Source: Drechslerella dactyloides
Taxonomy: Eukaryota; Ascomycota; Orbiliomycetes; Orbiliales; Orbiliaceae
Assembly (NCBI GenBank): GCA_020064725.1
Contig: JAGTWJ010000008.1
Span: forward strand, 1,798,001-1,862,000
Length of the DNA stretch: 64,000 nt
Reading direction: 5' to 3'
Part shown: positions 57,269 to 64,000 of the stretch, piece after piece
How the letters are laid out: each line of letters starts with the position of its first letter
Numbering within the stretch: position 1 is the first letter of the stretch
The notes under the pieces: generated by a model
Seen by the model: only the letters and a program-made list of their open reading frames with translations
Databases searched by the model: none
Told to the model about the DNA's origin: nothing
Program-made: the position numbers and the translations under genes

Positions 57269-60200
57269 ATGTCTCCTCGAGAACGTTCTCCTGCCTACCA
57301 ACATCCTCCTCCTCCCGAACCTCATCCTTTTGATAATTATCTTCTTCCTCCTCCTCCTCCTCCTCCTTTCTATCCTCCTCCTCCTCTTTTCTATCCTTCT
57401 CTTCTCTATCCTCCTCCTCCCCCTCCTCCCCCCCCCTCCTCTTTCTCCTTTTTCTTGTTGGAGTCTAACCAGTCGTTCTCCTCCCCCTTCTCGCCAGTAT
57501 TATCCTCCTCCCGAACCTACTTGGCCTCACAAACCTCATCTTTTTGATAATTATCCTCCTCCCCCTCCCCCTCCCCCTCCCCCTCCTCCCCCTCCTCCTT
57601 GGCGTCCGACTAGTCCTCCTCCTCCTCAGCGTCTGAATACTCCTCCTCCCCCTCCTCCCCCTCCTCCTCCTCCTCCTCCTCGGCGTTTGACTACTCCTTC
57701 TCCCCCTCCTCTTCACCGATATTATTATCCTCCCGAACCTCGTCCTCCTTCCGAGCTTCGTCCTCCTCGCCGATATTATTATTATCCTGACGAATCTTGT
57801 CCTCCCTACGAACTTTATCCTTCTTACGAACCTTATCCTTCTTACGAACCTCGTCCTCCTTACGAACTCGGTGCTTTCTATAGTGATTTTCCTCCTGGTC
57901 CTCGGGGTCTTCCTCAGAGGAGTCAATCGCGCAGCCCGAGATGGAGGTTGCTGAGGCGGTCGAGCCCTGTAGAGCCGCCGTCTGATGGGCCGCAGGCGCT
58001 ACGAGCACCCTACATTTCAGAGCTGCGTACTGGTAGCGCTGGAGACGGCGAATATGAGGGACCTAGACCCGGAGGATGGTCTCCATCTCTAGAATCAGTA
58101 TCCTATCCGACGGAGTGGCTCTCAAGTGCAGGCAGCGGTATGTGACCGAATATCAGAGCTGCTTGGGTCTAGGTATCAAGTACTGACGCTCTTACGCACG
58201 TATTGGAAAACTCCAGAGTCTGCGTATCGACATGTACCCCCACCCGTCAGAAAGCGTCAAGTAGAAGATTGTTATGGTGATTTACAAAATCAATCACCCC
58301 GCGATTTCGATGATAATTCACAAGAAGAGCGACAAGTTTCCACGTATGTTTATCACTAATTATTAGAAATGGGTATCGTTCAGAAGATACTAATCTTTAA
58401 ACAACCATATAATGTTTAGGTCTCTAACCGGCCAAGCTTCGAGTCCGGCTGCAAAGCCTACCTTTCGTGGAAGATCATCTTCACCGATTCCTACTCAATC
58501 CGCCCTTTCTATTCCGACATCTCCTTCTCTACAATCTCAAAGCTCACCTTCGTTGGCACCTACTGGTCCCCAAGCGAAGCCCTATGACCGGTCTGTACCA
58601 AGTGGAGGGCTGGGGGGGCCGAATACGGATTCTGGATATGCGTCTCTTATGCATGGTAAATTTGATCAACCACGAAGCACCGGACCGGGTGAGCTGCACG
58701 GTCGCATTGCGCCGCAAAACATATGGGCCGGACAGGATACCTCTCAATCGGATGACACAAGAACAGTCTATTCAGATGCATCGAGCGTCCCTGCTTTGAC
58801 AAAAGCTAGCTACATATCCGAGCTAGCCGATGCTCTGTCCGGCAAAATATGTTTGGATCAGCATGATGAGCAGGAAATCGAAAGAATCTCCACGGTTCTC
58901 CACGAACTGCTTAAAACTTTTGCCCTGAAACTCGGCCATAATGCACACGATCGGATGCACCGTGATGTCATGGTTTTCATTCACAGGAATCGAAGGTAAG
59001 TCTGGCTCTCCCTAACTTCTCAAACAAATTCAGTATAGTCTGCGTGTGAGAGTGGCAACCTGATATCGTGATATGGGTCATCTGTCAGTGACATTGCCAA
59101 TTCTTTCAAAGAGAAATGCCTCTTCGAACACGCGGAAGGTGTTTCCGACGTCCAGAGCGCTACCTCCGACAAGATGACCTTGACTGAGGTGATAAATCTC
59201 TGGCGTGAAAAGTTAGAAGTCACCACTCACAGTTCCGCGGTGCCTTTTATCGGAAATGAGAATCTACTCAACCCAGAAGAACACGAAATCGAATTTAGCA
59301 ACCTGCCGGGCGTCGATTCTGATGAAGAAATGGACGAAACAGCTAACACGCCGCAGCTGCCTGTTTACAGGGATTTCATATTCAATTCCCCAGAATACGA
59401 ATGGCTCCTCGGAACGCTACAAAGAAAACTTCTTCCTGGTCAAGCTGAGCCAAATTTCATGGAAATTATTAGACAAGATATCGTGAAATCCTTCCCATCG
59501 TCCCACAAGGTCAGCAAGAATAACCCAGCAGAGGCATTTAGAATGCAGCTCATACTACACTGGGACCCAATGGCCTTTGTCCATAGCCAAGGCTATAAAG
59601 AAGAGCCGGATAAAGCGATTGCAAGAGCTATTACATTAACCGGATCTTCTACAGATGCGCAAGCATTGACCTGTGAGCAATACCTACACCAAACGTGGCC
59701 TTTCACGGGGAAACGTTTGATATCTATGATTAAGGATGTGGTTCGTGATATACCTGGCAATATGCACCAATGTAAGTCCACAAGCCTAGATCTGACTATG
59801 GTCCTCGCAGACCTGATTTGGTGTCCCTAGGCACTTTACCCGATCGTACTGAGCTATTTGCCTGGATTTACGCATCTATCTTCATAGTTGAAGTTTCCGG
59901 AACAGCAGATTCCATAGCGGAGATCGGCCAACAGCTGGCATGGCTTGGTGCCGCTCTTTCCCCATCCCCATTTGAAGTTGGAGTCGCTTACTGTAAACCA
60001 ACAGTCAAAAATTTTCGCATCAAGAGTCGTTTGAGCTATTGGGACCCAGTGCCCATGCTAGACAGGCCGTATATATCTGGTTTCATCTGTGATATCTATT
60101 TCAGCGTCGAGCGATGGGAGCCAAACCTCGTATCTTCCAATGGCCAATGTTGGCACCATATGTTCAGGAACCCGGTCATTGTCATAGGCTACCCGATACC

Positions 60201-62823
60201 ACGGAGGCGTGACCAAGATACAGGCCTCGAGATCCCGCTCAATATGATGGCTGGGCTCGCTCAGACACAAACTGTGCAGAGTTTCAACGAAAAGATTCTC
60301 ATCAAGGGGTTTTCGACATTGTTGGTCCCAACAAAGAGGGCTGGAGACGCGCTCATCTGGCACTTGATTTACAACCGAAACGGCAATCGTATATCATACC
60401 TTGATAATTTCGTCCCGCACATTGAGAAACTCAGCGTCTCCGAATTGGAAACGGTCCGGCACATTCTTGGTTGGTGCTCAGAGTCTGAATACTACGCAGG
60501 TAAGAACACTTCAGAAACTAAAAACCCAATATCTCGAGCGAGATATTAAACGAGGATTCTAGGGGCTGTGGACGCCTGCTACAGCATAAAGTCGTCTCGA
60601 CTCTCCAAGCCTCACAGAGGCTGCGCTCTTGAGGAGGTTCGCATACATAGGGGACAGATGATCGAGGGCGGCTCCGAGTTCAGCATCGGCAATAAGGACA
60701 CGCCACTTCATATATCACGAAAGGGTCTCATACCGAAGCTCAAATGGATCCACGAGAAGTTTGTCGTACTATGGGACGAGCAAGACAAACGGGGATGGCT
60801 CGTCAACGGCACCAGTGCCTTGCTGCATCTTTTGCGCAGGTCTCTCGAGAATGACCGCATCGATGACTTCCGTTCTAAATTCTGTTTGAAGAAGGAAGAT
60901 ATGCAGGAAGCAAATGAGCCCCATAAAGCTTCCTCCGCCATACCAGTGCTCTTGGATGACAATAATCTAAAGCAGAAACTATACGAAGGAAAGCAGAACG
61001 ATTATCGAATTGAGGACCGGATTGAAGAACTATACCATATTGTGGAAAAAATAATAGACCATCAGGTCGACGTTGCTGGACGGGATGCCAGCCTGAAGCT
61101 CAGGGCACGGAAATACCTTGAGGGTTGGGACTTCAACGACCTGACGATCACAAGCCGAGACCCCATCTACCCACGAGCTGCTACACTTCAAAGACCTGGT
61201 AAAAGCTGGGTTGACTTCACACGAGCCATCCATGCTGTTACTTTGTTTGGGCGTGGATTTGGTGAAATCATTCAACCAGCGAGTACCAATACGTGCACTC
61301 GCTGGGCCAAGTTGCCGAAAGATGGGTACTACCTCGCCGCTTCGGTTGATGACCTCAGAAAAGTCATGGATGTGATTGGCGGTGAAGAAGAAAACCCTAT
61401 GAGGCTCACTGAGGATATCATTTGGCATACTCCCCATGCCATCTTTGGGAAATGCAAATGTAGAGGGGAAATCAGGGCAAGAAAGCATTCTGATTTCGCT
61501 CAGGTCCTTCTACCTACGAGATTCCGCGACATTTTGCCGAAAAATGATTCAGCTTCACTGAGCGATGGCGGTGCAGTAGTTTTTGGTCAGAACAGGAAAT
61601 TTCCATGGTTCTGGAAGGACACGGGAGACCCTGAAGAAGATGAGTTTCTATCGTCGTCTGAAGAACTCGACGACCCAGTCTATACCCATGACAGTGGAAT
61701 TGGATCCAGTGGAATTGGATCGAGTAGAACCAGGTTGAGTAGAACTGGATCGAGTAGGACTGAATCCAGTGGAATTGGAACAGGCATGAGCTTGAACCAC
61801 ACAGACTACGGAGTCGGGATAGTGTGCGCGTTGCCGAAAGAATTATTAGCAATACGCGCACTCTTCGACGAGAGACACGAAGGTTTAGTACATCCGCCAG
61901 GGGATATCAACCACTACGCACTCGGTTGCATTCAGCGGCATAATGTTGTTGCAGCTTGTCTGCCAGCAGGGGAATACGGGACATGCGCTGCCGCTGACAC
62001 TCTCTCAAACATGAAACGGAGTTTCCCAGAGTTAAAAATTTGCTTTCTGGTTGGGATCGGTGGGGGAGTGCCCTCTGAGAAGAATGATATCCAGCTGGGT
62101 GATGTTGTCGTCAGCCGTCCAACGCACCAATACCCAGGGGTTATTCAATATGATCTCGGGAAAAATCTCGCGGACAGTACCGACGGCCTCATTCCAAGAG
62201 GATCTCTGCAGCGTCCGCCGCGCTTCATAATGACTGCAATCAGCGATTTAGAATCCGACCCCGATGTATCCCCTCAACCGCTTCAACAACATATCAAAGC
62301 TATCACAGCACGACATCCGGAATACAGACATCCGGGACGCGAACACGACCCGCGCTTTACATCTAAGTGCTCACACGACCCAGCTCAAGAAGCGTGTTTG
62401 CAATGCGACGATTCTACAAACAGATGCCCCCAGCAGCCTAGAGATCACCCAATGATTCACTATGGTCTAATCGCTTCCGGCAATCAGGTCATGCAGAATA
62501 CCCAATTCAGAGACCAGTTAGCCGCAAAATATAATGTTCTTTGCTTCGAGATGGAGGCGGCTGGGGTCATGAATATGGGCGATTGCCTGGTTGTCCGAGG
62601 GATTTGTGACTACTCGGACTCACAAAAGAATGACATCTGGCAAGAGTATGCCTCCGCAACGGCGGCCGCGTACGTGAAGGCTCTCCTTTATCGTGTGAGA
62701 ATCTCCAGTAGCTTAGGGGTTACAGCAACTGGCTCGGAGAATACCTGCTCGAGAAAAAGGGCGGCACCTTCCGAACCCGCGAGCCCAGTTCAGCCAAAGG
62801 TAAAGCGGCTTAAGGGAAGGTGA
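57269..62823 (+). CDS. Large protein with C-terminal Pfs (PNP/UDP phosphorylase-like) domain
   Basis: Proposed exons: 57269-58137, 58181-58343, 58420-58995, 59089-59771, 59831-60499, 60563-62823. If the run of nine C at 57428-57436 carries one extra base, every phase closes and the product is about 1,739 residues. The N terminus (to about residue 250) is proline-rich. A Ser/Pro region follows, then a long conserved but uncharacterised part with motifs such as LLKTFALKLGH, DVMVFIHR, ALTCEQYLHQTWP, SGTADSIAEIGQQLAWLGA, NPVIVIGYPIPRR, GLEIPLNMMAGLA, FVVLWDEQDKRGWLVNGTSALL and LEGWDFNDL. After a Ser/Gly repeat linker, residues about 1400-1700 form a Pfs domain: VGIVCALPKE, FLVGIGGGVP, QLGDVVVS, CFEMEAAGVM and VRGICDYSDSQKN. 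All its nucleoside-binding and catalytic signatures are intact. The tail (KRAAPSEP...KVKRLKGR) is basic and may be a nuclear signal. No NACHT, NB-ARC or ankyrin region follows. Short introns 1 and 2 are the least certain. Confidence 0.78.
57340..57700 (+). repeat. CCT/CTC triplet tracts encoding polyproline
   Basis: Long pyrimidine triplet runs within exon 1 of the Pfs-domain gene encode proline blocks. A homopolymer of nine C lies at 57428-57436. Such tracts are prone to slippage and to sequencing error. Confidence 0.85.
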
Positions 62824-63902
62824 AATGGTTCATCAGGAGCAAGAATAAGATATTTTTTTTAGACTCTATCAGACGGCGAGAGCAACAGTCTCGTCATTAT
62901 CTGTTTTGGTTTATATATTTCCTATGCTATGTATAAGACGGCGCCTGGCGTCACAAGGCACCTTACCTACGATCATATGAGATATGCTTATTTTGCGTAC
63001 TTGAATTTTACTGGAGTATCAATATAAAACTGTCTCGCGAGCCAGACTGCCGTACTTTAGCCGGCGAATGTTCTACGGGACCATCTTTCCCCATTCAGAT
63101 TGCAGAGTGTAAGCGCGATGAGACGCGATCTAGTATATGTAGGCGATTGTCTCCAAATTACTTAAGAGCTATATATTCCCATAGCCGGGCCAAGTATTAG
63201 TAGTTTGATCTACGAGACAAAATAATGTACCCAAGATGAACCAAGAAGTAAACTAATAAATGTAATATAATTTAAAGTTGCCCACTGGCCATCCAGAAGT
63301 CATATTATATACCGCCACTCACAGCCCGCACACCATGCGCTCCAGTAACAATTGAATATAAAAAAAAATATTTTACCAAGAAAAGAAATCGAAAATCCTC
63401 CACCAGCACCGACGTTCAGCACACTAATAAAACAATAGTGATAAGAAAAATATCCAAAAGAAGAGAATATAATAATTAATCAATGAAGCGGTCGCGACTG
63501 ACCTCGCAAGCCCACCCGCCGACATAATTCGTAGCCGTATACGTATCCATGACAAAGGAAATAAAAAAACCAAAAACAGTAGAGTAAAGAGTGTGTCGAA
63601 GAAAACCCTCCAAACGGCAGAATATTAAAAAAGACCAAAATCAAGAGATGGAGTAACGGTACAACAGGCTAAGGAAACGGCACGCAAAGTATCGTATCGA
63701 CCAGGCTAAAATACCACACAGGCAACACAAGCCCCGTGCCGCATCAAAACTCGCTTTTTGAACAACAACCCAACCAAGGAAATTCCAAAGAAGGGAAAAA
63801 AGATGATTAAAAGTGCTACACAAGAACGACAGGGCCACATACGACCACACGACCGAACGACCGAAAGGAACGGAACGGAAAGGAAAGAAACAACCACCAA
63901 AT
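62824..63902. other. Intergenic between convergent genes
   Basis: About 1.1 kb of AT-rich and purine-rich DNA. A strong copy of the dispersed palindrome lies at 63032-63047. The minus-strand frame at 63641-63919 is Phe/Leu-rich with no similarity and overlaps the 3' end of the next gene. Confidence 0.5.
63032..63047 (+). repeat. Short palindrome copy (GTCTCGCGAGCCAGAC)
   Basis: One mismatch to the copies at 22201 and 42804. Confidence 0.65.
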
Positions 63903-64000
63903 TTAATCCTCAATCCCAAACATCTTCCTCAACTTTGGGAACTTCTTCTTCTTCGGCGTCTTGGCCGCATACAAGCCCCCACCCGGCTCGACAACCTGCG
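63903..64000 (-). CDS. C-terminal end of an unidentified protein, cut by the window edge
   Basis: The minus strand reads open from the window edge to TAA at 63903-63905. The last 31 residues include GGGLYAAKTPKKKKFPKLRK and end MFGIED. The basic, lysine-rich tail looks like a real C terminus. The family cannot be named from this much sequence. Confidence 0.5.
   Translation of the reverse strand, partial: QVVEPGGGLYAAKTPKKKKFPKLRKMFGIED

Noticed and set aside
57123..57480. Open frame starting MENSSLADV with a leucine-rich, membrane-like stretch
   Set aside because: The leucine run is the CTC/CTT reading of the same pyrimidine tract that encodes polyproline in the adjoining frame; the FDNY-polyproline repeat supports the other frame.
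57465..57926. Arginine-rich minus-strand frame opposite the polyproline tract
   Set aside because: An antisense reading of proline triplets gives arginine and glycine runs; there is no independent support.

Overview
The window is nuclear DNA of a filamentous ascomycete, most likely Pezizomycotina. The genes carry short introns (about 40-110 nt) with GT..AG ends. They include autophagy, DEAD-box helicase, Rtg2-like and ISCU-type genes, plus fungal-only families: small secreted cysteine-rich proteins, Pfs-domain proteins and a degenerate HNH_2 protein. One pogo/Fot1-like DNA transposon has an AT-rich, stop-filled body that looks mutated by a RIP-like process. I cannot name the species.

Layout. 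1-3.6 kb: no supportable gene. 3.6-15 kb: a housekeeping block with hexokinase (+), a dienelactone-hydrolase-family protein (-), UBP14-type deubiquitinase (+), Rtg2/Ppx-GppA-like protein (+) and a mitochondrial carrier (-). 16.7-18.3 kb: an HNH_2-like gene that has lost both catalytic histidines (-). 19.4-20.1 kb: iron-sulfur scaffold ISU1 (+). 20.1-23.9 kb: a gene-poor stretch with dispersed repeats. 23.9 kb: a secreted protein made of two cysteine-rich repeats. 25.7-42.2 kb: a second housekeeping block with tubulin cofactor A (-), an acetoacetate-decarboxylase-like protein (+), ribosomal protein eL18 (-), an ABHD12-like hydrolase (+), a multi-pass membrane protein (+), ATG7 (+), CstF-64-like protein (+) and DBP3 (+).

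42-57 kb is an accessory region. It holds a galectin-like secreted protein, an 8-cysteine secreted protein, a decayed CorA-like gene, the transposon at 50.2-52.1 kb with perfect 57-bp inverted ends, and a third secreted protein. 57.3-62.8 kb carries the most unusual gene. It encodes a predicted protein of about 1,740 residues with a proline-rich N terminus, a long uncharacterised region and a C-terminal Pfs (purine nucleoside phosphorylase-like) domain. In fungal NOD-like receptors that domain usually sits at the N terminus. The window ends inside an unidentified gene on the minus strand.

A family of short palindromes (core GTCTCG..GCCAGAC) is scattered through the intergenic DNA. One copy overlaps the stop codon of the RTG2-like gene. 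Exon coordinates come from reading splice sites and checking phase by hand; all similarity statements are from recognition, not from a search.
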